Origin: Notamacropus eugenii
Lineage: Eukaryota; Chordata; Mammalia; Diprotodontia; Macropodidae
Assembly: GCF_028372415.1 (NCBI RefSeq)
Contig: NC_092872.1
Location: 259,929,008 to 259,993,007, forward strand
Direction: 5' to 3'
Length of the DNA stretch: 64,000 nt
Numbering within the stretch: the first letter of the stretch is position 1; each line of letters begins with the position of its first letter. The notes below the pieces were generated by a model. The model did no database searches, was not told the origin of the DNA, and was given only the letters and a program-made list of their open reading frames with translations. The position numbers were made by a program, and so were the translations under genes. Shown here one piece after another: positions 1 to 12,150 of the stretch.

Positions 1-175
1 TCCCTGGCTTCCTTCCTAGCCTGATCCCTCCCTATTGTTTGCGCCCTTCCCCATAGAAATTACTTTGTACTCCATGTACATGTTACCCTCAACAAAACAT
101 AAGCTGCCAGAGGGCAGGGATAGTTTCATTGTTTGTTTTTGTCTGTCTAGCTCCTGGCACACTTCCTCACACACA
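1..175 (+). mobile_element. L2 LINE 3' fragment
   Basis: The order TACTTTGTACTCCATGTAC, then AGCTGCCAGAGGGCAGGGA, then CTAGCTCCTGGCACA follows the 3' end of L2 elements. It is cut off by the window edge. Confidence 0.55.
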
Positions 176-317
176 GACTCACACATTGAGAATGGGGAGG
201 GATCTCAGAGACAGATAAAGAAACTGAGGCCCTGAGAGGCTCAGTGGTCATCCAGGCTGGAGTTGTCATTGTAGGGTGCTTAATTAATGCTTGTTTGCTA
301 ATTTGCTTGACTGCCCC

Positions 318-412
318 TTCATTTTACAGATGCTGAGACTGAGCCTAAGAGAAGCAAACAGATTTGCCCAGGGTCACACAGCTAACAGCAGGGGTGGGCA
401 GTAAAATGATTT
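318..412 (-). mobile_element. MIR-type SINE fragment
   Basis: Reverse-orientation MIR core: CATTTTACAGATGCTGAGA, then TGCCCAGGGTCACACAGCTA. Confidence 0.6.
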
Positions 413-499
413 TTCTAATAAAGCATCACAAGAAAATAACCATGAGCAGATAATGGTCCTCTCCAATCCTTCAGTGAATACCGACCTAACAACATAAAT

Positions 500-680
500 G
501 AAAACAAGAGAAAGCCCCTTCTGGTCAAAAGACCCAGGTTCAAATCTCACTTTAATTCATATTACTGATGTGACGGTAAGTGAGTCACCTAATCTTTTAG
601 AGACTCAGCTTCCCCATCGTACAATGAGGGCCTCAATCCAGACAGCTTCAGACTTTTCCAGTCCTGAATTTAATTTCCTG
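500..680 (+). mobile_element. MIR-type SINE fragment
   Basis: Sense MIR order: AGACCCAGGTTCAAATC, then GTGAGTCACCTAATCTTTTA, then a CTTCCCCATCGTACAATGAG block. Confidence 0.55.
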
Positions 681-689
681 AGATCCCAT

Positions 690-1170
690 GAATCAAATAG
701 GATGGGAAAGAACAGAGGGACTGTGAGCTGCTCTGTCTGAGAATATTTAGACCCGTGAGATCACGGATCCATCCAAGTAGTCGAAGCCCTCTTTCCTCCA
801 GGTCCCCATGTTGACCCACTGGTAAGGGCACTCCTCCTGTGCAACTGCCCCAAAGTCTAGATTTCTTCAGGTTGACCCTTTGTCATCCTGGTCTTTCCCC
901 CAAGCATCCTCCCCATCCCAAACTGCTCCCCCCTACCTGACCTTCTTAATCTGATCTTCTTTCAGCTTTGTGAAATAAAAAGCCAGCAAATGTACAGCAA
1001 ACATTTTCCTTGGAGAGCTGGTCCGGCCCCAGGGCACAGTTCTTTCCCGGAGAATGGCAGCAGCGTTTTCTGCCAACAGTTCAGCCCGGACCTCCTTTGC
1101 TCACAGCCCTGCTCCCTTCCCAGGGAAGCCTTCCAGGGAAGGAGGCCTATCTCTACGCCGCCCAAATGGT
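690..1170. other. Non-repetitive intergenic stretch, nothing assigned
   Basis: About 480 bp of moderately GC-rich sequence (960-1170 is the richest) without a recognisable repeat. Overlapping short frames on both strands show no family resemblance. A conserved non-coding element is possible but cannot be judged from one sequence. Confidence 0.4.
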
Positions 1171-1270
1171 TCAATGATTAAGCTTTACCTTTATCACTGT
1201 CCCTTCCTCCCTCCCTCCTGTGACACTTTCTCTATTGTCCACAAGGAAGGCTCTGGCAGATTACCAAGGG

Positions 1271-1306
1271 ACAGAGAGAGAGAGGGAGAGGGAAAGGGAG
1301 AGAGAC

Positions 1307-1387
<81 letters not shown>
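1271..1387 (+). repeat. (GA)n microsatellite with imperfect GGGA/GACA units
   Basis: 117 bp of nearly pure purine on the plus strand, perfect (GA)n over the last 70 bp. It accounts for long Arg/Glu and Ser/Leu frames that are not genes. Confidence 0.95.
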
Positions 1388-1390
<3 letters not shown>

Positions 1391-1805
1391 TGTGTTGGGG
1401 GATGGGGAAATGATCTGCTGATGGACCATTTTAGATCTTTTTTTCTGACTACTAAAAGTAATTGCTATGCAAGGCTCTCTACCCAACTCTCTGCCAACCT
1501 TCCCTTGGCCAAAAATTTTGGTGGGAGAAGCAGGACCTAAATTAAAGGAGTCAGAGCTGTGGTGGACAGAGATGAATAAGTCTGTAGTCCTTGGAGGAAC
1601 TCTCATCAGTCGAAGGAGGGACCTTGGACTCCCCTGGACCAGAGACTCTTCATCCTTTTGGTGTGTCTTGGATGACTCTGGCAGTCTGAGGACACCTGTG
1701 GATTCCTTCTCAGAATCATGTTTTTAAAAGTATCAAATCACATAGGATTACAACAGAAACTAATTAGATTGAAATACAGTTACCAAAATATTTTTTCTAA
1801 ACAAA

Positions 1806-2405
1806 CAAGTTGCCTATATGTGTGAAAATATTTACAACAGCTTTTTTGTGATGGCAAAGAATTGAAAATTGAGGGTTATGTCCATCAAATGGAGAATGGT
1901 TGAACAAGTTGTGGTATATGATTGTGATGGAATACAATTGTACTAAAAGAAACAACCAGCAGAATGATTTAATAAAAATATGGGAAGACATATGAATTGA
2001 TGCAAAGTGAAGGGAGCAAAACCACGAGGACACTGTACACAGTAACAGTAATATCATACCATGACTGACTGTGGATGACTTAATTTTCCCAGCAATACCA
2101 TGATCTAAGACAATTCTGAAGGATTCACATCCAGAGGAAGAACTGGTTGAGTTTGAATGAAGATCAAAGCATACTATTTTAACTACATTTTTCTTGGGTT
2201 TTTTTGTCTGTATTTTTTGTGCAACATGGATAATACAGAAATATGTTTTGCATGACTGCACATATATAATATATGTCAAATTGCTTGCCTTCCCAGAGAA
2301 GAGGGAAGGGAGAGGGGGAAAGAGAGAGTTTAGAACTCAAAATTTTGAAAAACAAATGTTAAAAATTGTTTCCACGTGTAATTAGAAAAAATATTTTAAA
2401 AACTT
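1806..2405 (+). mobile_element. 5'-truncated L1 fragment (ORF2 C-terminus and 3'UTR)
   Basis: Matches the end of mammalian L1 ORF2 in sense: a segment equivalent to ALFTIAKTWNQP, then the WHIYTMEYY-like block and the SEISQ-like end, degenerate here. A TTGGGTTTTTTTGTCTG-type 3'UTR and an A-rich end at about 2405 follow. Confidence 0.7.
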
Positions 2406-2439
2406 TTTAAAAAGTTGACAGTTCTCAAGTTAAGAACGC

Positions 2440-2565
2440 CTAAGTCCAACTCTGTTTTTACAAGGAAGTTGTTGAGACACAGAGAGATAGAATGTGGCCC
2501 AGGGCCACACAGGCAGTGAGGCAAAGTCAGGACTCAGTCCAAACCTTGAACTCCTCACACTCCAC
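2440..2565 (-). mobile_element. MIR-type SINE fragment
   Basis: Reverse-orientation core with GTGGCCCAGGGCCACACAGG, then CTCAGTCCAAACCTTGAACTC. Confidence 0.5.
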
Positions 2566-2936
2566 CATCCTCCCAACCAAGTCTTCAGAGTTAGGTCTGC
2601 TATATTAAAAACGTAAGAGGAGAGACCTTGAACCCTGTTAGTGGGCCCATCCAAACAGTTAGGAGGCACCTTAATGAGTGACATCCATAGATATCCCCAC
2701 CTCTCTAAGCTCAGACTAGAGCCTCTATCACCACAGACAGCAACAGGAAACACAAGATGAAACAGGAAGGGCAAACCAGTCACTTAATACCTGGGAGACA
2801 GATTGGGAGCAGGGTGAGGCAAGGAGTCCACAACTCAAAGTACAAGATACATTGATTTATTGGGGGGTTGGGGAGGCAGGCATGTGTATGACAGAGAGAG
2901 ACAGAGAAATGGAAAGGGAAACACAAAGAGAAGGGG

Positions 2937-2970
<34 letters not shown>

Positions 2971-4743
2971 CAGAAAGACAGAGAAAAGTGTTTTGTAATT
3001 GTATTCATTTAGTTTTTTGATTTCTCTTGGCAGGTGATTCCCAAATATTTTATATTATCTACAGTTTATTTTAAATAGAATTTCTCTTTTTATCTTGCTG
3101 CTGGACTTTGTTGGTAATACATAGAAAAGCTGATGATTTCTGTGGATTTTATATCCTGTAACTTTGCTAAAGTTGTTAATTATCTCAAGCAATTTTTTAG
3201 TTGATTCTCTAATATAGTATCCCATCATATCATCTGCAGATAGGGAATTTTGTTTCCTTGTTGCCTATTCTAATTCCTTTAGTCTCTTTTTCTTCTCTTA
3301 TTGCTACAGTTAACATCTCTACGAATAATGGTAGTGATAATGAGCATCCTTGTTTCACTCTGATCTTACTGGGAATGCTTCTAAGCTTATCCCCATTACA
3401 AATAATGGTTGCTTTTGGTTTTAGGTAAATGCTACTTATCGTTTTAAGAAAAGTTCCCTTTATTCCTATGCTTTCTAGAGTTTTTAGTAGAAATGAGTGT
3501 TGTATTTTGTCAAAAGCTTTTTCTGCATCTATTGAGATAATCATATGATGTTTGTTGTTTTTGTATTGATATGGTCAGTTATGCTGATGTGTTTTTCTAA
3601 TATTGAACTAGCCCTGCATTTCTCATATAAATCCTAACTGCTCATAGCTCATGATATAGTGCTGTAATCTCTTTGCTAGTATATTCTTAAAAATTTTTGG
3701 CATCAATATTAGGGAGACTGGTTTATAATTTTCTTGTTTTCTCTCTTCCTGGTTTAGGTATCAGCACAATATTTGTGTCACAAAAGGACTTTGGTAAAAT
3801 TCATTTATTTTTGCCAATTTTTCCAAATAGTTTATATACCATTGAAATTAATTGTTCTTTAAATGTTTGGTAGAATTCATTTGTGAATCTATCTGGCCCT
3901 GGGGATCTTTTCTTAAGGAGTTCATTGATGGCTTGTTCATTTTTCCCCTCTAAAATAGGCTACTTAAGTATTCTACCTCCTTTTCTATTAATCTGGGCAA
4001 TTTATATTTTTTGTAAACATTCATCCATTTCACTTACATTGTCAGATTTATCAGCATATAACTGAGCAAAATAGCTCCTGATAATTGCTTTAATTTCCTC
4101 TTTGTTGGTGAATTCACCCTTTTTATTTTTTATACTGGAAATTTGGGGGTTTTGAAAAATCAAATTAACCAATGGCTTATCTATTTTACTGGAGGATTTT
4201 CCCTATAAAACCAGCTCCTAGTTTTATTAGTTTATTTACTTCACTGGTTTTCTCATCTTCAATTTTATTAATCTCTCCTTCGATTTTCAGGATTTGCAAT
4301 TTGGCGTTTAATTGGGAATTTTAAATTTGTTCTCTTTCTAGTTTTAGTTGCATGCCCAATTCATTGATCTGTTCTTTTTCTATTTTACTTATACAAGCAT
4401 TTAGATATAAATTTTCCCCTAAGTACTGCTTTGGCTACCTCTCAGAAATTTTGGTATATTATCTCATTGTTGTCATTCTCTTTAATTATTGTCTCTATGA
4501 TTTGGTTTTTGACTCACTCATTCTTTAGGATTAGATCTAGTGTCCAATTAATTTTCAATCTTTCTGCAGCTCTTTATTGAATGTTTTTATTTCATTATGA
4601 TCTGAAAAGGATGTAGTTCATATTTCTGCTTTTCTACATTTGTTTGTGAGATTTTTATGCCCTAATACATGGTCAATTTCTGTGTAGGTGCCATGTACTG
4701 CTGAGAAAACGGCATATTCGTTTTAATTTCTATTCAATTTTCT

Positions 4744-5256
4744 TGATAATTTCATGGAAGATGATGTCTAGGCTCTTCTTTTGATCATGGTTTTCAGGTA
4801 GTCCCAAAATTTTTACATTGTCTCTCCCGAATCTATTTTCCAGGTCAGTTGTTTTTCCAATGAGATACTTCACATTATCTTCCATTTTTCCAATCTTCTC
4901 GCTATGTTCTGTGATATCTGTCTTTCTCACAAAGTCCTTAGCGTCCATCTGTGCCATTCTAGTTTTGAAAGAACTATTTTCTTCAGTGAGCTTTTGAATC
5001 CCTTTTCCATTTGGCTAATTCTGCTTTTGAAAGCATTCTTCTCCTCATTGGCTTTTTGAACCTCTTTTGCCAATTGAGTTAGGCTAGTTTTCAAGGTGTT
5101 AATTTCTTCAACATTTTTTTGGTTCTCCTTTAGCAGGGAGCTGATCTGCTTTTCATGCTTTTCTTTCATCTCTCTCATTTCTCTTCCCACTTTTTCCTCC
5201 ACCTCTCTAACTTGATTTTCAAAATTCTTTTTGAGCTCTTCCATGGCCTGAGCCCA
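4744..5256 (-). mobile_element. 513-bp LINE ORF1 fragment inserted in the L1 ORF2
   Basis: The minus strand encodes the ORF1 coiled-coil and start of the RNA-binding domain ([38 protein letters not shown]). It interrupts ORF2 of the surrounding L1. The 16-bp sequence TTCTATTCAATTTTCT occurs at both edges (4728-4743 and 5257-5272). There is no poly(A) tail and no 3'UTR. The fragment ends where ORF1 RNA has an AGGAAAA tract. Confidence 0.85.
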
Positions 5257-6932
5257 TTCTATTCAATTTTCTACAGACGTCTATTACATCTATATTTTTC
5301 TAGAATTTTATTCATCTCCTTAACTTCTTTCTTGTTAATTTTTTTTTTGTTAGATTTATCCAGGTCTGAAAGGGGAAAGCTGAAATCCTCCACTAGTATA
5401 GTTTTATTGTCTATTTCTTCCTGTGACACATTTAACCTTTCCTTTAAGAATGTGGATGCTATACTATTTGGTGCATGTTTAGTGTGCTGTTATTACTTCA
5501 TTATCTACGATACCTTTCAACAAAATGTAGCTTTCTTATCTTTTTTAATTAGATCTATTCTTGCTTTTTGCTTTGTCTGAGATAATAATTATTACCCCTG
5601 CTTTTTTTTTTTACTTCAGCTGAAGCTAAGCTATTATATAGATTCTGCTCTAGCTTTTACCTTTACTGTGTGCATCTCTCTGCTTCAAGTGTTCCCTGCA
5701 AACAACATATTGTAGGATTTTTATTTTTAATCTTGCTATCCACTTCCATCTTATTAGTGAGTTCATCCCATTCCCATTTGATTAGCATTTCCCTCCATCC
5801 CATTTTCCCCATTTATCCTTCTTTTTCTTTCACCCTGTCCCTCAAGGGTTTTGCTTCTGCTCATCATTTCCCTGAATCTGCCCTCCTTTCTCTCAGCCTT
5901 CCCCCTCTTCCCATTCTAAATGAGTGTATATTATTCCCGCTTTCAGCCAATTCCAATGAGAATAAGGTTCAAGCATTGCCACCCCCTCATCTCACCCTCC
6001 ATTGTAAAAGCTCCTTCGTGCCTCTTTTATGTGAGATAATTTACCCCATTCTATCCCCCCTCCCTTACTCCTTATCCCGGTGCATCTCTCTTTCTCACCT
6101 GTTAAATTTCTTATTTTTTGGATATCATCACATCATAGTCAACTTATACTCATGCACTCTATGTACACTCCTTCTAACTGACCTAATAATAATAAAGTTC
6201 TTAGGAGTTACATGTATCATCTTCCCATGTAAAAATACAGTTTAACCTCGAACTCCTTATGATTTCTCTTTCCTATTTACCTTTTCATGCTTGAGTCTAG
6301 TGTTTAAATGTCAAATCTTCTATTCAGCTCTGGGCTTTCCATCAGGAATGCTTGGAAGTCTTCTATTTCATAAAATATCAATTCCCCCCCACACCCCCAA
6401 CACACAAGGATTGTACTTAGTTTTGCTGGGCAAGTGACTCTTGGTTGTAATCCTAGCTCCTTTCCCCTTTGGAATATCATATTTCAAACCCTCCAGGTCT
6501 TTAATATAGAAGCTATTAATTCTTGGGTTATCCTAACTGTGACTCCACAATATTTCAACTATTTCTTCCTGGTTGCTTGAAGTATTTTCTCTTTGAACTG
6601 GGAGCTCTGGAATTTGCCTGTACTATTTCTGGGAGTTTTCATTTGGGGATCTCAGGAGATAATTTGTGGATCATTTCCATTTCTGTTTTACCCTCTGGTT
6701 CTAGGATATCAAGGCAGTTTTCCTTAATAATTTCTTGAATTATGTCAAGGCTTTTTTTTTTTTTTATCGTGGCTTTCAGGTAGTCCAATAATTCTTAATT
6801 ATGTCTCCTCAATCTATTTTCCAGGTCAGTTATTTTCCAATGAGAAATCTCATTTTCTTCTATGTTTTTCATTCGTTTTTTATTGTTTATTGGTCTCCTG
6901 GAGTCATTAGCTTCCACTTTAACACAATTCTA

Positions 6933-7751
6933 TTTTTTTCATATAAATTTATTTTTAGTTTTCAACATTCACTTCCACAAAATTTTGCAAATTTTTCTCC
7001 CCATCTCCCTCCTACCCCCACCCCTGAACAGCATGTATTCTGTCTTTTCCTCCAATATGCCCTCCCTTCTATCATCTCTCCTGCCCCCCGACCCCCACCT
7101 TATCTTTTTCCCTTCTATTTTCCTGTAGGGTAAGATAGATTTTTATACTCCATTGCTTATATATCTTATTTCCTAGTTGCAGGTAAAAACAACCTCTAAC
7201 ATTCATTTTTAAAGATTTGAATTACACATTCTCTCCCTTCCCTCCTCCCCACCCACCCTCATTAAGAAGGTAAGCAATCTGATAATGGTTATACATGTGT
7301 GGTCATGCAAAACACCTCCAGAACAGAGATGTTGTGAAAGATTATTTCCCTCAATCCTGTACTACCCTCCATTTATTCAGTTCTCTCCTTTGACCTGTTC
7401 CACCACCAGTGTTTCTGATTACCCTTTCCCCCAACTGTTGTCTCTTCTATTATCCCCCCTCTCTTATCCCCTTCCCCCCTGCTTTCCTGCAGGGTAAGAT
7501 ACACTTCCATACCCAATTGAGTGTGTATTTTATTTCCTCCTGAAGCCAAATCCAATGAAAGGAAGATTCACTTATTCCCTCTCACCTTCCCCTTCTTCCC
7601 CTCCCTTGTAAAAGCTTTTTCTTGCCTCTTCTATGTGAGATGATTTACCACATTCTACCTCTCCCTTTCTCTTTCTCCAAGTACATTTCTCTCAACTCTT
7701 TTCTTTTTTTAGACATAATCCCTTCATATTCAGCTGAACCTGTGACTCTCT

Positions 7752-7809
<58 letters not shown>

Positions 7810-9342
7810 TCCCTCCAACTATGGAATGTAGACAGTTCACCTATAATAAGTTCCTTATGGTTTCTCTTTCCTGTTTAACTTTTCATGCTTCTCTTGATTC
7901 TTGTATTTGAACGTCAAATTTTCTATTCAGCTCTGGTCTTTTCAACAAAAACACTTTGAAGTCCTCTATTTCATTGAAGTTCCATTTTCCCCCCTGAAGT
8001 ATTATATCCAGTTTTGCTGGGTAGGTGATTCTTGGTTTTAATCCTATCTCCTTTAACGTCTGGAATATCATATTCCAAGCCCTCTTGTCCCTTTAACATC
8101 TGGAATGTTATTCCAAGCCCACCTGTCCCTTAGTGTTAAAGCTGCTAAATCCTGTGTTATCTTGATTGTGTTTCCACAACACTTGAATTGTTTCTTTCTG
8201 GCTGCTTGTAATATTTTCTCCTTGACTTGGGAACTCCGGGATTTGGTGACAATATTCCTAGTTTTCCTTTTGGGATCTGTTTCAGGAGACGATTGGTGAA
8301 TTCTTTCCATTTCTATTTTACCCTCTAGTTCTAGAACACCAGGGCAGTTTTCTTTGATAATTTCTTGAAAGATGATGTGTAGGCTCTTTTTTTTTATCAT
8401 GGCTTTCCGGCAGTCCAATAATTTTAAATTACCTCTCCTGGATCCATTTTTCAAGTCAGTTGTTTTTTCCAATGAGAGACTTCACATAGTCTTCTATTTT
8501 TCTCATTCTTCTAGTTTTGTTTTGCAATTTCTTGATTTCTCATAAAATCATTAGCTTCCATTTGCTCCATTCTAATTTTTAAAGAATTATTTTCTTCAGT
8601 GAGCTTTCAGACTTCTTTTTCCATTTGGCTCATTCTGCTTCTTAAAGCATCCTTCTCATTGGCGTTGGACCTCTTTTTGCCACTTTTAAGTCTCTTTTTA
8701 AAGGTGTTATTTTCTTCAGCAATTTTGAAGGTTTCCTTTAGCAAGCTGCTGACTTATTTTTCATGATTTTTTTTTTTGCATCACTCTCATTTCTCTTCCC
8801 AATTTTTCCTCTGCTTCTTTGACTTCATTTTCAAAATTCTTTTTGAGCTCTTCCATGGTCTGAGACCAATTCACATTTTTCTTAGAGGCTTTGGATGCAG
8901 GAGCTTTGGCTTTATTGTCTTCTTCTGACTGTATGTTTTGATCTTCCTCATCACCAATGACGTAAGAAAATATCTCTTCACCAAGAAAGAATCTATAGTC
9001 TGTTTCTCCTCCCCCCATCCCCCACCCTTTAGCTTATTTTCCCAGCCAATTACTTGACTTTTGGGATTTAAGTGAGGAGTTCCAGAAGCAGCCTCCCCTA
9101 AGGCCTGCTTCCATTCAGTCTGTGCCACTGTGGCTGAACTGCACTCCACCTTCAGCCTAATGTGATACTCTTCCCATCAACCTTCCAGATAGTCTTGGGC
9201 TGGAAATTTGCTTCAATCTGTCATTTTGTGGCTTCCGCTGCTCTAAATTTTGTTTAGAGTCATTTTTTACAGGCTTATTGAGGGGTTTGGGGTGAGACCT
9301 ATAGTAGGGCTCTGCTTCTATTCTGCCATCTTGGCTCCTCCC
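6933..9342 (-). mobile_element. HAL1 half-LINE (ORF1 only) nested in the ORF1 of the outer L1
   Basis: On the minus strand it starts with GGAGGAGCCAAGATGGC at 9342, has a short 5'UTR, an ORF1 (about 7880-9010) with coiled-coil and RNA-binding parts broken by several frameshifts, then about 950 bp of A/G-rich 3'UTR with a (TG)n tract, and ends in an A-rich tail near 6933. No ORF2 is present. The outer ORF1 stops at 6932 and resumes at 9343; AATTCTA flanks both sides as a probable short target-site duplication. Confidence 0.8.
7755..7808 (+). repeat. (CA)n microsatellite inside the HAL1 3'UTR
   Basis: About 27 CA units. In the sense of the enclosing minus-strand HAL1 this is (TG)n and lies in the 3'UTR. 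Confidence 0.95.
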
Positions 9343-10290
9343 AATTCTAATTTTTAATATTTTCCTCATTGAGTTCTTGCGTCTCTTTTCCCATTTGGCC
9401 AATTCTTCTTAAGGAATTCTCTCAATGAATTTTGTTTTTCCGATTTGGCCTAGGATTCTGTTTTTTAAGGCATTATTTTCTTCTGTATTATTTTTGTGCT
9501 TCATTTATCAAGCTGCTTTTTTTCCCCATGATTTTCTTGCATCACTCTCATTTCTTCCCCATTTTTCCCTCTATCTGTCTTATTTGATTTTTGAGCTCTT
9601 CCATGAGTTCTTTTTGGTCCTGATACCAATTCACATTGTTCTTTGAGGCTTTGTATGTAGGCGTTTTGACATTGTTGCTCTCTTCTGAATTTGTGTTTTG
9701 ATCTTCTGTCACTGTAATAACTTTCTACAGTCAGGTTTTTTGGTTGTTACTTGCTCATTTTCCCAGCTTATTTCTTGACTTTTTCAGAGGTGTCCCAAGC
9801 TTGTTTTTTTGTGTTTTCAGAGTTTTTTGGGAGGATTGGGGGGATCCTTTAAGTTTTTAGTTCTTCTAAGGCGGTATGATCTACGAAAAGGTGTGGTCAT
9901 TGCTCTCCTGGCCTGTGCTCTGATCTGGGAGTGATCACAGGCAATGTTTTCTGACCTGAAACTATGGTCAGGGAACCCGTTCCCATTAGCATTCCTCCTA
10001 ACCCTGTGACTACTACCTGGATCCCACATATAGGCATGTATGGGCAATGAATCTTGCACCCAGTGCCAGTTAAGGCTCACCTGTAATTTCCTAACCAGTT
10101 GTCTGACTGCCCTCTCTTTACTTTTTTAGGTGAAACTTTCATGCTAACCTTCTAAGCTATTTTGGGCTGGAATATTGTTTCATACTTTTCTTTTGTCTGT
10201 TTTACTGCTCCAGAGTTCATTTTGAGGTATTATTTTAAAATTGTTTGGGAGATGGTAGATGAGCCTTTACTCCACCATCTTGGCTCTGCC

Positions 10291-11039
10291 CCTCCCCATA
10301 TTCTTATAACTCATTTCAATAAATAAGGTCTTCTAGGGCTGGAAGAATGCCATTCTTGGCTTCCTAAATCTTCACCAAATACTACCCCAAATCAGGATTT
10401 TATTGTACTACATTGAGGGGAGAGATCCCACTTTCCTCTGGGCTTCCAGACACCCAGACCTCTGAACCTACATGATGCTCCAGAAGTTGTTGCTTTTCCA
10501 AAGAAGTTCTTCCTTCATTACAAAATGATTGCCTTGGTGAGCAGGTCTCAAACATCTGCTTCTTCAGAAACCAGCCGCCAGGGGTAACAACAAAAACAAC
10601 AAACCCAGTCAATCAAGGCAGTCTAACTCACTTTGGGGGGGGGGGGTGGAAATGGGGTGGATGAGCTTCAAATGAGTTTGTCCCCAGAGAGCACTGGTGG
10701 TAGGATTTGATCCCATGACCTCTGACTCTACTTTCCCCACCAGATGATTCAATCGAATCAGTTCTGAGGACCTGGCTGGGTGCCCAGTGCTGGGCATATG
10801 ATGACAAAAAAAAAAAAATCAAGCAATTCTATGGGGCAGGGGTCTTAACCTGAGTTCTGTGTACTTGTTTGGTTTTTTTGCTAACTATGTTTCAATATAA
10901 TTGGCTTTCTTTGTCATCTCATACATCTTATTTTATGCATTTAAAAATATCATTCAGAGATGGGATCCAGATGTTTTGCCAGACCGCCTAAGGGGGACCC
11001 CTTTAATATAACCAAAATACAAATTCTAATAGGATATAA
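10291..11039. other. Intergenic stretch with homopolymers, no gene seen
   Basis: Contains a G-run at about 10635-10647 and an A-run at 10806-10818. The 10660-10790 part (TGGTAGGATTTGATCCCATG) looks like an old reverse-orientation SINE. No coding evidence on either strand. Confidence 0.4.
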
Positions 11040-11230
11040 ACTTCTCCATATGTTATTGAAAGGCCTTCATATTCTGCCTCCACAGCATCTTCTTGTTTCT
11101 CACATACTCCCTCCCCTCTACCTCCTAGGATGCTGAAATCAAACACCACCTCCTACAGGAAATCTTCCCTGATCCCAACTCCTCTTGGGATTATCTTGTG
11201 TACATCTATTTTATCTGTTTTCTTCCCCAA
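11040..11230 (+). mobile_element. L2 LINE fragment
   Basis: Carries AAATCAAACACCACCTCCTA, then CAGGAAATCTTCCCTGATCC, the L2 3' coding block, followed by a short 3' piece. Confidence 0.65.
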
Positions 11231-11504
11231 CAGAGGGGAAAGACAGTGTCTAGAGTCAGAGAACATGGACTCAAATCTCCCGCCCCCCCCCCCCACAATG
11301 ACTGTCTGCTACCCTGTAAAATGAAGGGGTCAGATCAGATGGCTTCTGAGACCTTTCTTATATCCTCAGCACCTGACACAAGGCCTGGGTAGGTGTTTAT
11401 TTGCTTTTCAAACACCTGGTGTGGCACTCTGAGCAGAATCATTAGTGGATGAGCACCTTGGGAGCAGGACAAGGACCCTCAGGTCTCAAGGAAGAGGGGA
11501 GGGA

Positions 11505-11750
11505 GGGAACAAGCATTTATTAAGTGCCAACTATGTGCCAGGCACTGTGCCAAGTGCTTTACAAATATCCCATCTGATCCTAATAAACTTGGGAAGTGGA
11601 TGCCATTATTATTCCCATTTTATAGTTAAGGACACTGAGGCAGAGATTATGACTTGCCCAGGTGGCATAGCTAGGAAGTGTTCAAGGCTTGAGTTAAACT
11701 CATCTTCCTGACTCTGGGCCCAGGACTCTACCCACTGCACCAGCTACCTG
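11505..11750 (-). mobile_element. MIR-type SINE
   Basis: AAGCATTTATTAAGTGCC, TGTGCCAGGCACTGTGCC, CATTTTATAGTTAAGGACAC and GACTTGCCCAGG follow one another in MIR reverse orientation. Confidence 0.65.
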
Positions 11751-12019
11751 TTAATTGCTACTAGGTTGGCTCCCTGCAATTACAGGGCTTAGAGTAGGAA
11801 AGACTCTACCTAGAAATTATCTACTTCAATCTCTTCATTTTATTTAAATTAAATTTTACAACTTTAAATTCAGCAAGAATTCATTCCAAATTTCATGTCA
11901 TTTTCACTGTACCAAGTTCCCTACACCTGGGGTCATTATCCTACCACTCTGTCTCACCAAGAAACCCATGTTTTGGCATTGAAATAAGCTAAAAAAGCAC
12001 AAAAAAATCCACTCCAGTA

Positions 12020-12150
12020 TGAAGAGGGGTACTACATCAAGTGCGGGATTTGGAATTGTTGGATTCAAATCCTGCCTCTTAGCACTTACTAGGTATAAAC
12101 CCACAAGTAAATCAACTTCTGAATCTTAGCTTCCTCATCTGCAAATTGCA
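12020..12150 (+). mobile_element. MIR-type SINE fragment
   Basis: Sense order: TGGATTCAAATCCTGCCTCT, then AGCACTTACTAGG, then TTAGCTTCCTCATCTGCAAA. Confidence 0.55.

Larger units (their letters stand above)
2990..10290 (-). mobile_element. L1 LINE, minus strand, disrupted by two nested insertions; 3' end missing
   Basis: Read on the minus strand from 10290: an L1-type 5' end (GAGCCAAGATGG motif near 10280), a 5'UTR, ORF1 N-terminal half (about 9345-9700), the rest of ORF1 (about 6300-6925), a C/T-rich spacer on the plus strand (5745-6300), then ORF2 endonuclease sequence (about 5273-5745) and reverse transcriptase sequence (2990-4727). The segment at 3230-3544 translates to MIISIDAEKAFDKIQHSFLL, the classic L1 RT block. 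The reading frames carry many breaks, so the copy is old and inactive. The ORF2 C-terminus and poly(A) tail are absent, which suggests a later deletion at the left edge. Confidence 0.85.

Noticed and set aside
1220-1606. Long Arg/Glu and Ser/Leu open frames of 106-124 codons
   Set aside because: They are translations of the (GA)n microsatellite at 1271-1387.
5670-6245. A 191-codon plus-strand frame rich in Ser, Leu and Pro
   Set aside because: It is the antisense of the A/G-rich spacer of the minus-strand L1.
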